Shown here one piece after another: positions 14,556-22,896 of a stretch of DNA of 23,737 nt. Below the pieces are notes generated by a model. It had not been told where the DNA came from, made no database searches, and was given only the letters and a program-made list of their open reading frames with translations. The position numbers were made by a program, and so were the translations under genes. Source of the DNA: Deltaproteobacteria bacterium (GTDB lineage: Bacteria > Desulfobacterota > DSM-4660 > Desulfatiglandales > B25-G16); the NCBI GenBank assembly GCA_019308645.1, contig JAFDHR010000027.1, positions 1-23,737 of the forward strand, read 5' to 3'. How positions within the stretch are numbered: the stretch's first letter is position 1; every line of letters begins with the position of its first letter.

Positions 14556-15569
14556 TCATTCCTCAAGCCCCTTTTTTAATCCTTTTGGTGTATAAATCAC
14601 ACGCGATGAAAAGACATTGTCCATCACGGTAGTGGGCGTGTAAAAACGGTCCCCTAACTGTATCTGTTCCAAATTTTCCGTGCGGAAATCCGTAATCACA
14701 AGGGTGCCGTTTTTACATGCCACCCGCAATCCTTCTGCCGTAATATTATAAATGATTCCGAATTTATAAGGATGTGTATGTATCTGCTTTGAATCCACGT
14801 AGCAGTCATAAATGAATATTTTCTTTCCGTTGATAAAGGTCTTCGCCCCTTCATAGGGTTCAGAGAAAGCCAAAATAAAACGACGAATATATTCAACATC
14901 CCAAGACCAATCGATGTAAGCCTGAGATGGCGTATGGAGCCTCGGCATATAGCTTGCAAAAAACTCATCCTGCTCTATAATCTTGAAATCATGGTTGTTT
15001 TTCAGTCTGGACAGAAAATTCCTGAGTTCTATTTTGTTAAGAGCGTGCTGATATTTCATGAAATCCAGTGGTTTTCGGCAAGTTTCCGGAAAAACAAATC
15101 CCTTTTGATGAATGATAGGGCCAGCATCAATGCCCTCCGTCAATAAATGAAAAAGAACATTGCCTTCCCTATCATCTTCCATGATTCTCCAGCTGAACCC
15201 GCCGCCACCCTTGCCATGGGGCAAATGTGCACCATGTTCATTAAATAATTTCCCATCAAAGAAGGTTATGATGTCTTTTTTAAAGATAAAGGGGCTGTCA
15301 AAACTAAAAACTGCACAGTCTTTTGACTTGAATTTCGATAATCTATCAACTTCGAGCTTGTCCAGTTCCTCGATATTCAGTCCAATCGCCTCCATTCGCT
15401 CATAACAGGTCCTGTTTTCATCTTCGATACTTTGAAGATCCTTGAAGCGCTGCCCAGAAAAGACGAAAACCTCGATTCCGTTATCTTTACAGAACTTTGC
15501 CGCCTCGCAGGCCAAATCATTCATTCCGATAATCAGAAGCCTCGACAATCCGTCTTGAAAAAATCTCAT
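14556..15569 (-). CDS. Formyltransferase-fold protein with intact catalytic residues (paralogue 2)
   Basis: The product is 337 aa from ATG 15569, which has AGGA seven bases upstream and aligns with the start of its paralogue at 17874. A GTG at 15614 overlapping the preceding stop would add 15 residues. A Rossmann-like N-terminus (LLIIGMNDLACEAAKFC) is followed by FNEHGAHLPHGKGGG. There Asn110 and His112 match the N.H pair, and Asp148 in EGIDAGPIIH matches the catalytic Asp, of N10-formyl-tetrahydrofolate formyltransferases. A C-terminal domain (about 205-337: SYMPRLHTPSQAYIDWSW, DRFYTP) resembles the methionyl-tRNA formyltransferase C-terminal region. It probably N-formylates an amino sugar. 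The donor is inferred from the family. It lies directly after the propeller gene. Confidence 0.83.
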   Translation of the reverse strand: MRFFQDGLSRLLIIGMNDLACEAAKFCKDNGIEVFVFSGQRFKDLQSIEDENRTCYERMEAIGLNIEELDKLEVDRLSKFKSKDCAVFSFDSPFIFKKDIITFFDGKLFNEHGAHLPHGKGGGGFSWRIMEDDREGNVLFHLLTEGIDAGPIIHQKGFVFPETCRKPLDFMKYQHALNKIELRNFLSRLKNNHDFKIIEQDEFFASYMPRLHTPSQAYIDWSWDVEYIRRFILAFSEPYEGAKTFINGKKIFIYDCYVDSKQIHTHPYKFGIIYNITAEGLRVACKNGTLVITDFRTENLEQIQLGDRFYTPTTVMDNVFSSRVIYTPKGLKKGLEE

Positions 15570-15576
15570 GATATCG

Positions 15577-15580
15577 TCCT
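15577..15580 (-). promoter_or_regulatory. Ribosome-binding site deciding the formyltransferase 2 start
   Basis: AGGA on the minus strand, seven bases before ATG 15569. No comparable site precedes GTG 15614. Confidence 0.45.
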
Positions 15581-15610
15581 GATTATTATTGAAGCCGATT
15601 GACTCAGTTT

Positions 15611-16834
15611 TCACCCTAGAACATGTAAATCATGCACCTGCCTCAACTTCGGAAGAACAAAGAACTTCGAGGCCTTGGTGATATCATCAAACAAGTAGAA
15701 ACCCGCGTTCAAGGCGATATTATATGAAACCCCACTCAGCCTATCGAAATACCTGTTTTCACTCTGACCGATATAATAATATTGTCCGTCGTAAGATAAT
15801 CCTCTCGTAAAGCCGGGGAATTTTCCACTGATTTTCTTGTCCGTACGATGGAAGGTCCCTCTCATGCTGTCTAAATAGCAAAGGTGGCCATCGATAATAC
15901 TGACACTATGGGGCATCCAGGCATCACTTATAATAATTTTGTATGTTGATAAATCATTTAAATCGTATTCCGCGATTCCACCATCAAATATTTCATGCTG
16001 GAAATTACCGGAGAACGAAAAGAAAGATACGTAAAGGATGTCGTCCTTAACAAACAGATCATTAATGTGATGGCTCTCCAGACCCGTTTTTCTATATTTA
16101 TCTGATAAATAAATGGTTTCTTCATGTTTCAGAGTTTTTGCATCATGAATAGTTATGCTGTCCGATCCAGAATTGGCCACATAAATCAAATCTCTTTTGG
16201 GACAGTAAGCAACGCCGTGGGGCTTAGCATCCTCCGGCAGCGGAAAAATATCAAGCACCTTAAAATCCTTGGAAATTATGTGAACTCCTTTGGTATGGTG
16301 TACCACATAGTAAACATCCTTTCCTATGGCAATCTGGTGAAAGGATCCTGAAAGAACTTTTTCATATGATTGTTCACCGATATCATAAATATAGATGCCG
16401 CCACCGACATCACTATCTTTATCGATTTCCGAGTACACCGGGTGATCCGGCGAGGCAATCATAACTTTCTGTTGATGCCCGTGTATGTCACTAAGGACTT
16501 TCAAATTGTTCATTACTGGAGAACAACAATAATGTTCTCCAGCTTTGAAACCGTATTCGTCCAATTGAGGAAACACACTTTCGTATGCCCCTGTGGTGAT
16601 GACGATATAAATCCCATCTTTCGGTTCATCCAACAATTTTTTTGGAGAATAAACACTCAACCCATGAAAAGTGGTCCCCTCAAGATTAGGACTGTTGTCC
16701 ACAACATAAGCCACCTGGAAAGAACTATATCTCAAAGTCTTTTCAGCCCAATCAGCAGATTTTCCAAAAAGTACTACCTTTCGATTCCCAATCTGCTTAT
16801 TCAAGGCCTGCCATGATTTCCAAACTGCCTGCAT
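15611..16834 (-). CDS. Rossmann-like domain fused to TIGR03032/DUF4915-like beta-propeller
   Basis: The product is 407 aa from ATG 16834 (GGAGG ten bases upstream; TTG 16840 overlaps the previous stop). Residues about 18-100 (KVVLFGKSADWAEKTL, VAYVVDNSPNLEGTTFHG, YSPKKLL, GIYIVITTGAYESVFPQL) look like the small nucleotide-binding domain often attached to sugar-modifying enzymes. From about 120 on, the chain is a beta-propeller with repeating blades (HGVAYCPKRDLIYVANSGSD, HHINDLFVKDDILYVSFFS). The motifs WMPHSVSIIDGHLCYLDS near 306 and GFTRGLSYDGQYYYIG near 341 match the TIGR03032/DUF4915 family. Its role is unknown. Placement between two formyltransferase paralogues, with overlap or near-zero spacing, suggests a scaffold or a partner in the same modification. 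No signal peptide was seen, so it is probably cytoplasmic. Confidence 0.72.
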   Translation of the reverse strand: MQAVWKSWQALNKQIGNRKVVLFGKSADWAEKTLRYSSFQVAYVVDNSPNLEGTTFHGLSVYSPKKLLDEPKDGIYIVITTGAYESVFPQLDEYGFKAGEHYCCSPVMNNLKVLSDIHGHQQKVMIASPDHPVYSEIDKDSDVGGGIYIYDIGEQSYEKVLSGSFHQIAIGKDVYYVVHHTKGVHIISKDFKVLDIFPLPEDAKPHGVAYCPKRDLIYVANSGSDSITIHDAKTLKHEETIYLSDKYRKTGLESHHINDLFVKDDILYVSFFSFSGNFQHEIFDGGIAEYDLNDLSTYKIIISDAWMPHSVSIIDGHLCYLDSMRGTFHRTDKKISGKFPGFTRGLSYDGQYYYIGQSENRYFDRLSGVSYNIALNAGFYLFDDITKASKFFVLPKLRQVHDLHVLG

Positions 16835-16836
16835 GT

Positions 16837-17874
16837 TCAAACTCCCTCCTTTTCAAGCTTGATACCGTCCGTATCGTATTCGGCTGAAAAAGTAATCGCT
16901 TCTTCCAATTTTTTTGATGGAGTGAATAGTCTTTCTCCAACCTTCACTTCTTTGAAAATAGAATCACCGTCCACATTCAATATTTGCCTTATGATGAGTG
17001 TACCATCTTTAGTGGCCACAAAGATCGCATTATTCGTTTTCCGATAAATGAGTCCTGCCTGGAACGGATGAAAAGGTCCGTCACCGTACTCTACCCGCAC
17101 ATCTTTTATCCTTACCATCTGCCTGCCCAGATATGTAGAAGCACCTGCATAAGGATCGTCAAAGGCCCGCACGAATAAGGCAATGTCCTCCGTTCCCCAG
17201 GACCAGTCTATCCAACCGTGTTTTGGGGTGTAGAGTCTAGGAAAAAACATGGAGAAATTCTCAGGAATCGGCATCTTGCTGAAGGTTACTCCTTTTTCCA
17301 GATCCTCCACGAACTCCTGTAGGAAGGCCAGTTCTTCCCTGAGGGCCGTTGCAAAATAATCTTTGGGTTTCATCGCGGCATCGGGGAACATATACTCTTT
17401 AGATCTGATAATCTCACCGGAATCGAATTTCCCCTGCACCATTTCCTCGTTGATCAATTGAAGGTGACATGCACCTATACGGTTCTTTCGCAATATCTGC
17501 CAGGAATAATGGGCCCCGCCACGATATTGAGGTAGACGGATTCCCATTAGATCCACCAGTCTTCCGTGAAAACGATCAATAATCGTCCTTGAGAAAGTCC
17601 AATCCTCCCCAAAACCTATCCCCAGGGTTTCCTCATTGATATGCGACAGGAAATCATCTGATTGCTCGATCATCTTGATTTTGAAATAGGGAACAAATTC
17701 ACTCAAGACCAACTCCTCAAATGACAATCGGTCCTTGATCCATTCTTTCGAGCGCCGTTCACTCGTAAACACGTAAACCTCGTAAGATCTAGACTTCAAG
17801 AATTTCAGAAATTCATATAGAATTCGTCCGCCACCCATCAAATAAAATCTCGATATTTTTCCAAAATTAAGCAT
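16837..17874 (-). CDS. Formyltransferase-fold protein lacking catalytic Asn and His (paralogue 1)
   Basis: The product is 345 aa and is homologous end to end with the protein at 14556-15569 (ISRFYLMGGG against LSRLLIIGMN, EVYVFTSERR against EVFVFSGQRF, PRLYTPKHGWIDWSW against PRLHTPSQAYIDWSW, GERLFTP against GDRFYTP). The catalytic loop reads VDLMGIRLPQYRGG, so the family Asn and His are Asp108 and Met110, although Asp151 in FDSGEII is kept. The substitutions predict loss of formyl transfer or a different chemistry. A regulatory or structural partner of the active paralogue is plausible. AAGGGG lies six bases before the ATG. A 144-bp gap separates it from hisF, so it may head a transcription subunit. 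Confidence 0.82.
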   Translation of the reverse strand: MLNFGKISRFYLMGGGRILYEFLKFLKSRSYEVYVFTSERRSKEWIKDRLSFEELVLSEFVPYFKIKMIEQSDDFLSHINEETLGIGFGEDWTFSRTIIDRFHGRLVDLMGIRLPQYRGGAHYSWQILRKNRIGACHLQLINEEMVQGKFDSGEIIRSKEYMFPDAAMKPKDYFATALREELAFLQEFVEDLEKGVTFSKMPIPENFSMFFPRLYTPKHGWIDWSWGTEDIALFVRAFDDPYAGASTYLGRQMVRIKDVRVEYGDGPFHPFQAGLIYRKTNNAIFVATKDGTLIIRQILNVDGDSIFKEVKVGERLFTPSKKLEEAITFSAEYDTDGIKLEKEGV

Positions 17875-18018
17875 CGTCCGCCCCTTTGAATCCTTCTCCT
17901 TCTCCCATAACCTTCCTAAGGATATTCCTCCTCTCCAAATGACTTTGAGTCTGGGTGATGTATATTATGTTCAACTCTATTTTGTTCGCTTATAAAGCTG
18001 ACTTAAAACAAAATCGCT
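17875..18018 (-). other. Intergenic gap upstream of formyltransferase paralogue 1
   Basis: This is one of the two longest gaps inside the compact gene series. The minus strand is AT-rich near 17960-18000 (TTTATAAGC and CATAATATAC), which could hold a promoter, but no convincing -35/-10 pair was found. Purine-rich sequence near 17880-17935 includes the ribosome-binding site. Confidence 0.3.
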
Positions 18019-18807
18019 TCAGGTGTGAAGCCTGATAGGGATTCCTGCATTTTTAATCTGACTACGAATCTGCATGGGGGGCTCATCTCTGAAACAAAAA
18101 TAGGTTCCGGCTGATACGGCGTCTGCGCATCCTTGTTGGAATCCTTCCACAAAATGCTTGGCAAGGCCGCATCCCCCCGAAAGAATAATTGGAATTTCCA
18201 CAAGTTCTGATATCTGTCTTGATATGTCCAAATCGAGTCCGTTCCGAGTTCCGTCCCGGTCAATGTTTGTCAGAAGGATTTCACCGGCACCTTTTTCTTC
18301 ACCCGTTTTTGCCCATTCCACAGGATCCAGATCCGTCTCAACCCTTCCACCATTTATCAAAACCCGAGGTTTCTTTCTCCCTTTCCTGCTGTAATCGATG
18401 CTTAAAACGACACACTGTGCACCGAAGATATCTGATGCCTCGGTAATGAATTCAGGGTTTTCAACAGCGGCAGTGTTGATGCTTACCTTATCCGCCCCGT
18501 TTGATAGGAGCTTGCGGAAGTCTTTTATGGACCGAACACCACCTCCGACGGTGATGGGCATAAAAATTTCCTGGGCCACTTTTTTAACAACATCCATAAA
18601 AGGTTCGCGGCTCTCCGATGAGGCGTCCAAATCGAGGAAGATAAGTTCATCAGCCGCCTGGGCTTCATATATCTTTGCCTGGGAAACAGGATCCCCTATT
18701 TCGATCACATCCCTGAATTGGATAGTAGTCACCAGAACCATTCGGGTCGAATCCCCAAATCGACTAACCTTCATTTGAAGCTTAGGTATGACACGCTTCT
18801 TTAGCAT
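18019..18807 (-). CDS. hisF: HisF-like subunit of sugar amidotransferase system (HisF2 type)
   Basis: The product is 262 aa with a TIM barrel typical of imidazole-glycerol-phosphate synthase cyclase: ADELIFLDLDAS (52-63), PITVGGGVRSIKDF (84-97), VVLSIDYSRKG (133-143), TNIDRDGTRNGLD and PIILSGGCG. In true HisF the N-terminal motif is IPCLDVK.GRVVKG, with catalytic Asp11. Here it is IPKLQMKVSRFG, with Gln at position 11. The second acid (Asp138, equivalent to HisF Asp130) is kept. Loss of Asp11 argues against histidine synthesis and fits the specialised paralogue that, with HisH, feeds ammonia to the sugar amidotransferase two genes upstream. It starts seven bases after the hisH stop. The name hisF follows convention for such paralogues. 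Confidence 0.88.
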   Translation of the reverse strand: MLKKRVIPKLQMKVSRFGDSTRMVLVTTIQFRDVIEIGDPVSQAKIYEAQAADELIFLDLDASSESREPFMDVVKKVAQEIFMPITVGGGVRSIKDFRKLLSNGADKVSINTAAVENPEFITEASDIFGAQCVVLSIDYSRKGRKKPRVLINGGRVETDLDPVEWAKTGEEKGAGEILLTNIDRDGTRNGLDLDISRQISELVEIPIILSGGCGLAKHFVEGFQQGCADAVSAGTYFCFRDEPPMQIRSQIKNAGIPIRLHT

Positions 18808-18814
18808 AACCGGA

Positions 18815-19441
18815 TCATGGTTTCCAATTGAGGAAATTTTCCAAGACTTTCAAACCATAGTCCTGACTTTTTTCTGGGTGAAATTGGGTAGCAAAAATAT
18901 TATCCTTTTTTACAGACGCCGTGAAAAGGCCTCCGTAATCGCAAGTGGCTTCCACGTCTTCTTCTCTGTCACACGACATATAAAAAGAGTGTACAAAATA
19001 GAAATCTGTGGAGTACGGGACCCCTTTGAACATATGGCTCCCTTCCCGGTATGTAATGTCATTCCATCCCACATGGGGAACACGCAAAGAGGGATCACGG
19101 GGCTGCAATCGGAGTACCTCTGCCTCAAACCACCCAAGGCCTTCATACTCTCCCCCTTCATAGCTTTTCCTGGCCATGACCTCCATGCCTAAGCAAATCC
19201 CCATTATGGGTCGGCCTTCTTGAAATACGGCATAATTCAAAGCCTCTTTGAATCCCGTATCTTCGAGGTTTCTCATGCAATCTTTGAAGGCGCCCACGCC
19301 GGGCAAAACCAGCCTATCCACGGCACGAATATCTTCCGGATAAGCGCAAAGAATGACATCCGCACCAATTATTTCAAAGGCGTGATACACTGAAAGGAGA
19401 TTTCCCATCCCGTAATCAATGATGCCTACACGAACCGTCAT
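18815..19441 (-). CDS. hisH: HisH-like glutamine amidotransferase subunit (HisH2 type)
   Basis: The product is 208 aa, a class I glutaminase. IIDYGMGNLLSVYHA (7-21), LPGVGAF (46-52), the nucleophile in GICLGMEVMA (Cys83), RVPHVGWNDI (120-129), FYFVHSFYM and TQFHPEKSQ (His188, Glu190) give a complete Cys-His-Glu triad. It hydrolyses glutamine and passes ammonia to its HisF partner. The ATG directly follows the amidotransferase stop (TAAATG), showing translational coupling. No other his gene is near, so the work is probably on glycan amidination, as for WbpG/HisH2/HisF2 of Pseudomonas O-antigen loci. MEV replaces the usual MQL after the nucleophile, a mild difference. Confidence 0.9.
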   Translation of the reverse strand: MTVRVGIIDYGMGNLLSVYHAFEIIGADVILCAYPEDIRAVDRLVLPGVGAFKDCMRNLEDTGFKEALNYAVFQEGRPIMGICLGMEVMARKSYEGGEYEGLGWFEAEVLRLQPRDPSLRVPHVGWNDITYREGSHMFKGVPYSTDFYFVHSFYMSCDREEDVEATCDYGGLFTASVKKDNIFATQFHPEKSQDYGLKVLENFLNWKP

Positions 19442-20671
19442 TTATCCAATCGCCGAATGAATTCGAGCCGCGTTTCTTCTGCGCCACCTTTCCAGTTGAT
19501 GTTGTGCTTCATCAAAAGGCATTTTTTCGTGTCTCGGCCATTCCATATAATCATGAACCTTCTTCCCATCTTTTGTAAGAGACCGATCATGGACATATGG
19601 AGAGACACTGTGACTCATAGCGATCTCCATAAATTGTTCTTCGGTTAAACCCACATAATCCAGGAACAAATTCAGGCTTGGCGGCCTCCTGCCCTCATAT
19701 TCTTTCACTAGCTTCATAGCCTTATCTCTATCCATACGATTGTTACGGATATCTAGGGAACACAGATGAGTTGTCCGTGCATAACCTCTTTTAATATACT
19801 TGATATAATCTCGGACACCCTGCATATAGCATTCAATTTTCTCGTATTCATAACCTGGAGGCACATTTTCTACCTCGTCTCCTTTCCAGCCCAATTCCTC
19901 TTCAATGATGCGTGCCTGCCTCTTAACATCCCAGGGAATAAAAGAGCCCAAACAGAGCGACCGGCATTGAATTCTACGAAGTTCTCGCAATGGTGGGTAT
20001 CGAAAAGAATTAAGATCTCGTTCATCAACTTGCCCCTCAAGCCGAACGAACATGTCTTCTGCCGTGATTCCAAGGTTGACTATACGATGAAACCGTTTTT
20101 CATCCACTTCCTCCTCATCCAACTGGTCATATCCGTAATAAGCAGTATATTCCGCAGCGGGCTCACCCCAAAAAATGAGCGGGATATTTTGCCTTATGGC
20201 AACCCACATGGGATAGGTGTAGACGCCCGTATGGCAATGCCAACAAAAGTCTCCCTTTTCTAAAAAGCTTTGGAGCATAAGTTTCTGGACGACTTTCCAG
20301 TTTGGCGTAAAAACATGAAGGTCCACACCCAACTTTCTGATCGTTTTAACGGTGTTTTTCTGGAGATTGGGACGGAAGAAACCGTGATCGAACCGCACGA
20401 CAAGCGGTTTGAGTCCGTATTCCTTGACTAGATAATAGAGCGTCCAAGTGCTATCCTTTCCACCGCTGAATGGGACAATACAATCATAATCGTATTTACC
20501 TTTATATCGAGAAATAATGTCATTCAGTTTCCTCTTTCTCTCATCCCAATCAATAGCGATCTGTTTATATTCATGTTGCCTACAGACATTACATACTCCA
20601 TGTTTGTCAAAAATAATGGTCTCATGGGTTTCAGGGAGAACGCACTTGGTACAACGTCTGATTTCACTCAT
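19442..20671 (-). CDS. N-acetyl sugar amidotransferase, PseA/WbpG type
   Basis: ATG 20671 is chosen because AGGAGG lies six bases upstream; a longer frame to 20731 adds a non-homologous leader. The product is 409 aa. It starts MSEIRRCTKCVLPET with the family's Cys7/Cys10, followed by Cys27/Cys30 in CNVCRQHE, a PP-loop ATP-binding motif VPFSGGKDST (67-75), FDHGFFRPN (94-102), and DFCWHCHTG (Cys143, Cys146). These are the hallmarks of the amidotransferases that convert an N-acetyl group of a sugar into an acetamidino group. They use ATP to activate the amide and ammonia from HisH/HisF, whose genes follow at once. The cysteines probably bind zinc. Substrates in relatives are pseudaminic or legionaminic acid (PseA) or a diamino-mannuronate nucleotide sugar (WbpG). 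Confidence 0.92.
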   Translation of the reverse strand: MSEIRRCTKCVLPETHETIIFDKHGVCNVCRQHEYKQIAIDWDERKRKLNDIISRYKGKYDYDCIVPFSGGKDSTWTLYYLVKEYGLKPLVVRFDHGFFRPNLQKNTVKTIRKLGVDLHVFTPNWKVVQKLMLQSFLEKGDFCWHCHTGVYTYPMWVAIRQNIPLIFWGEPAAEYTAYYGYDQLDEEEVDEKRFHRIVNLGITAEDMFVRLEGQVDERDLNSFRYPPLRELRRIQCRSLCLGSFIPWDVKRQARIIEEELGWKGDEVENVPPGYEYEKIECYMQGVRDYIKYIKRGYARTTHLCSLDIRNNRMDRDKAMKLVKEYEGRRPPSLNLFLDYVGLTEEQFMEIAMSHSVSPYVHDRSLTKDGKKVHDYMEWPRHEKMPFDEAQHQLERWRRRNAARIHSAIG

Positions 20672-20677
20672 GATAAA

Positions 20678-20683
20678 CCTCCT
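20678..20683 (-). promoter_or_regulatory. Strong ribosome-binding site deciding the amidotransferase start
   Basis: AGGAGG on the minus strand, six bases before ATG 20671. Confidence 0.75.
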
Positions 20684-20798
20684 AAAAGTGCCAACACTTC
20701 GAGGCTTTGAAAAATGCCCTTTTTCCCTCACGGTGCATAGTGAGTTCGACTTGTTTCAGTTTCACTATATGTTTCGTCTAATCTACTCGCCTGATGCT

Positions 20799-22739
20799 TT
20801 AGATTAAGTTCAAGGACTCTGAAACTATAAAATCTGCAGCTCTTCTTCCAGCATTTCCCAAAGGACCAAAGATTCCCATTTGCTCAAATTTCTTCCTTGC
20901 GGGTTCCTTCATTTTCCAAGCTCGCAACAATTCTCCGTGCGGACGCTGCAGAAGATCTCTGATCGCTTCTTCCCATTTTTTCTTGCTGCAATCAATTCGA
21001 AAAACAGCCTTGTCAAATTCATCTGCCACATCCGGCAACAAAGGATTTGATGGGAGATCTAAAAAGATGAGGGGCACCCCTGTGCTCCATACCCAACCCA
21101 GCGTACTCTCAGCTGAGTCACAAATCACCACATCTCCCAATCCTCTGAGATACCGGTATTCAAAAAAATCTAAAATGCGAACATTGCGAGGAAGTTCCAA
21201 TAAGGATGCAAAAGGATCCGGGTCAGGATAGCGGTAAGTAGGGTACAGCTTCAGCACACAGACATCATCTAATTGTCCCAGGATATCAAAAACCACTTTT
21301 TTTTTCACTCGATGATAAAAAGTGTCTGAAGGTACTTTCGGTCCGAATATATAATTATTGCGATAGAGGTAGGCGATGTATACAACGACACGCTGTCTCC
21401 TCGAAATCCCCAAAAAATGTCTTAACAGTATGCGTTGAATTTTTCTAAACCGCAATTCCTTTGTCACCTTTGGCGCACCAACAACGATAGATTTTGACAC
21501 TGCTTTGCAACTTCGATCATGATAGTTCTTTGATAAATCATTATAACAAACTCCGACATGGCTTAAGCACATTTGGTTTGAACCGTGCCGAAATTCGGCA
21601 AATTCGCTCAACCCATTGGTGATTCCATGCTCAAAGGCGTAAATAGGAATTCCTTTATCTCGCAGATAGGAATAAAGTACCATCTGGAGTCCTGAAAAGG
21701 CGTTTGTGACAACAACGCGAGGAATCGAATCAATGGATCCGTTATCTCTTATAATCTTATTCCCATTTTCTTCAATGTATTGCATTCCATTAACAATGTG
21801 CGCCACTATTTTTTTTAATAGGGGATAATAGAATCTGCCGACCGGCCCAAGACGAGCTCCTTTAAATTCAGGAATCATTTTTTCATATTTTTCTTGAGCC
21901 TTTTCAAATATTCCAACTGTATCTTCCTCTCTCATCCATTCATCGACTTCAAGGCCTTTCTTCTGTGTATTCGGGATGGAAAATTCAATTTTTCGAATTT
22001 TGCATCCACTTAGTAACAGGGGAAGAAACGTTTCTTCTAAGAGCTCACAATTTTGGTAGTAAAGCACCTCTATCTTAGGGGTCCTAAAAGGCAAGGAAAT
22101 AGGAATCGATTTCAAGATCCGTTTCCAAAACCTAAAGGCGATCATCTCACGATCCATATTGAGTAAGGCAAAAATTCGTTCCTGCCAACTCTGTCCCAAC
22201 TGCCGAATCTCCTTAACAAGGCGTTGACTATCCGGAGAAGGGCAATTCACAATCCTGACATTTTTGGGAATAGCATGCCGTTTCGCCAGATCTGCATAAA
22301 GAGTTGCAAACCGGTTCAGAGATAATTGCCCTGTCTCATCGGTCGAATCGGTGTTACCTACGATAATACCTTCATCGCCTTGTTCATTGACGGTCTCAAG
22401 CCACCTATTCAAGAGGGCGTTTTTATATAGTAAAGGGAACAAGACTTTTCTGACATATTTCCCCAAAATCTCCGATAATTTGATAGGGTAAGCGTGCTCC
22501 ATGAATGTCCGGTCTAGATACTTAAAAATCGCCCCAGCCAACTCGATCGTAAATAAACCCAAACGGTTGATCTGTTTTTGATCGATCCAATCTTCCAATG
22601 ACTGTACAGACTCACCTAATTTGGGCAGTCTCTCTTGAATCCATGGCGATGTTGTGTACCAACGCTGCCTCTCGGATGACAAACCTTCACTTTTGATAAA
22701 TTCATAGGATCTTTCATTTTCTATGAGAATGTGCTGCAA
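20799..22739 (-). CDS. Large GT-B-like surface carbohydrate biosynthesis protein
   Basis: The product is 646 aa. TTG 22739 is the start, with GGAGG ten bases upstream. The C-terminal half resembles GT-B or capsule-type transferases: VVVTNAFSG (342-350), IPIYAFEHGITNG (364-376), VVVYIAYLYRNNYIFG (451-466), VCVLKLYPTYRYPDPDPF (493-510), then DVVICDSAESTLGWVWSTGVPLIFLD (536-561). The EHG box and the D..STLGW..STG.P box correspond to the donor-binding region of CDP-glycerol/Kdo/surface glycan transferases. The N-terminal 200 residues are helical and not recognised. There is no signal peptide or membrane segment, so it is likely cytoplasmic or peripheral. Its place before the amidotransferase suggests transfer of the modified sugar. 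The exact family and sugar are uncertain. Confidence 0.6.
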   Translation of the reverse strand: MQHILIENERSYEFIKSEGLSSERQRWYTTSPWIQERLPKLGESVQSLEDWIDQKQINRLGLFTIELAGAIFKYLDRTFMEHAYPIKLSEILGKYVRKVLFPLLYKNALLNRWLETVNEQGDEGIIVGNTDSTDETGQLSLNRFATLYADLAKRHAIPKNVRIVNCPSPDSQRLVKEIRQLGQSWQERIFALLNMDREMIAFRFWKRILKSIPISLPFRTPKIEVLYYQNCELLEETFLPLLLSGCKIRKIEFSIPNTQKKGLEVDEWMREEDTVGIFEKAQEKYEKMIPEFKGARLGPVGRFYYPLLKKIVAHIVNGMQYIEENGNKIIRDNGSIDSIPRVVVTNAFSGLQMVLYSYLRDKGIPIYAFEHGITNGLSEFAEFRHGSNQMCLSHVGVCYNDLSKNYHDRSCKAVSKSIVVGAPKVTKELRFRKIQRILLRHFLGISRRQRVVVYIAYLYRNNYIFGPKVPSDTFYHRVKKKVVFDILGQLDDVCVLKLYPTYRYPDPDPFASLLELPRNVRILDFFEYRYLRGLGDVVICDSAESTLGWVWSTGVPLIFLDLPSNPLLPDVADEFDKAVFRIDCSKKKWEEAIRDLLQRPHGELLRAWKMKEPARKKFEQMGIFGPLGNAGRRAADFIVSESLNLI

Positions 22740-22860
22740 GAACTCTTAACCTCCACTTTTGCCTTGTTGGGCTTTTCAATTTTTCGGATCCAACTATAAA
22801 TCAGCCAACTCTTCTAAATACGCTGAAATATCTTTTTTGAAAATAAGTAGAATTTATCTT

Positions 22861-22891
22861 TAAGATGTTTCTTAGGATAAATGGAACATCT
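22861..22891. repeat. Small inverted repeat between the GNAT and 646-aa genes
   Basis: AGATGTT and AACATCT arms (7 bp) flank a 15-base loop just downstream of the GNAT stop. There is no T-run on the minus strand, so it is not a good intrinsic terminator; it may simply be an RNA hairpin within the transcript. Confidence 0.3.
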
Positions 22892-22896
22892 CTTTC

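Noticed and set aside
16370..16816. 148-aa plus-strand frame opposite the propeller gene
   Set aside because: It is the antisense shadow of a well-supported coding frame and has no family features.
18019..19441. Assignment of hisH/hisF to histidine biosynthesis
   Set aside because: Loss of HisF Asp11, coupling to the sugar amidotransferase, and absence of other his genes favour the glycan role.
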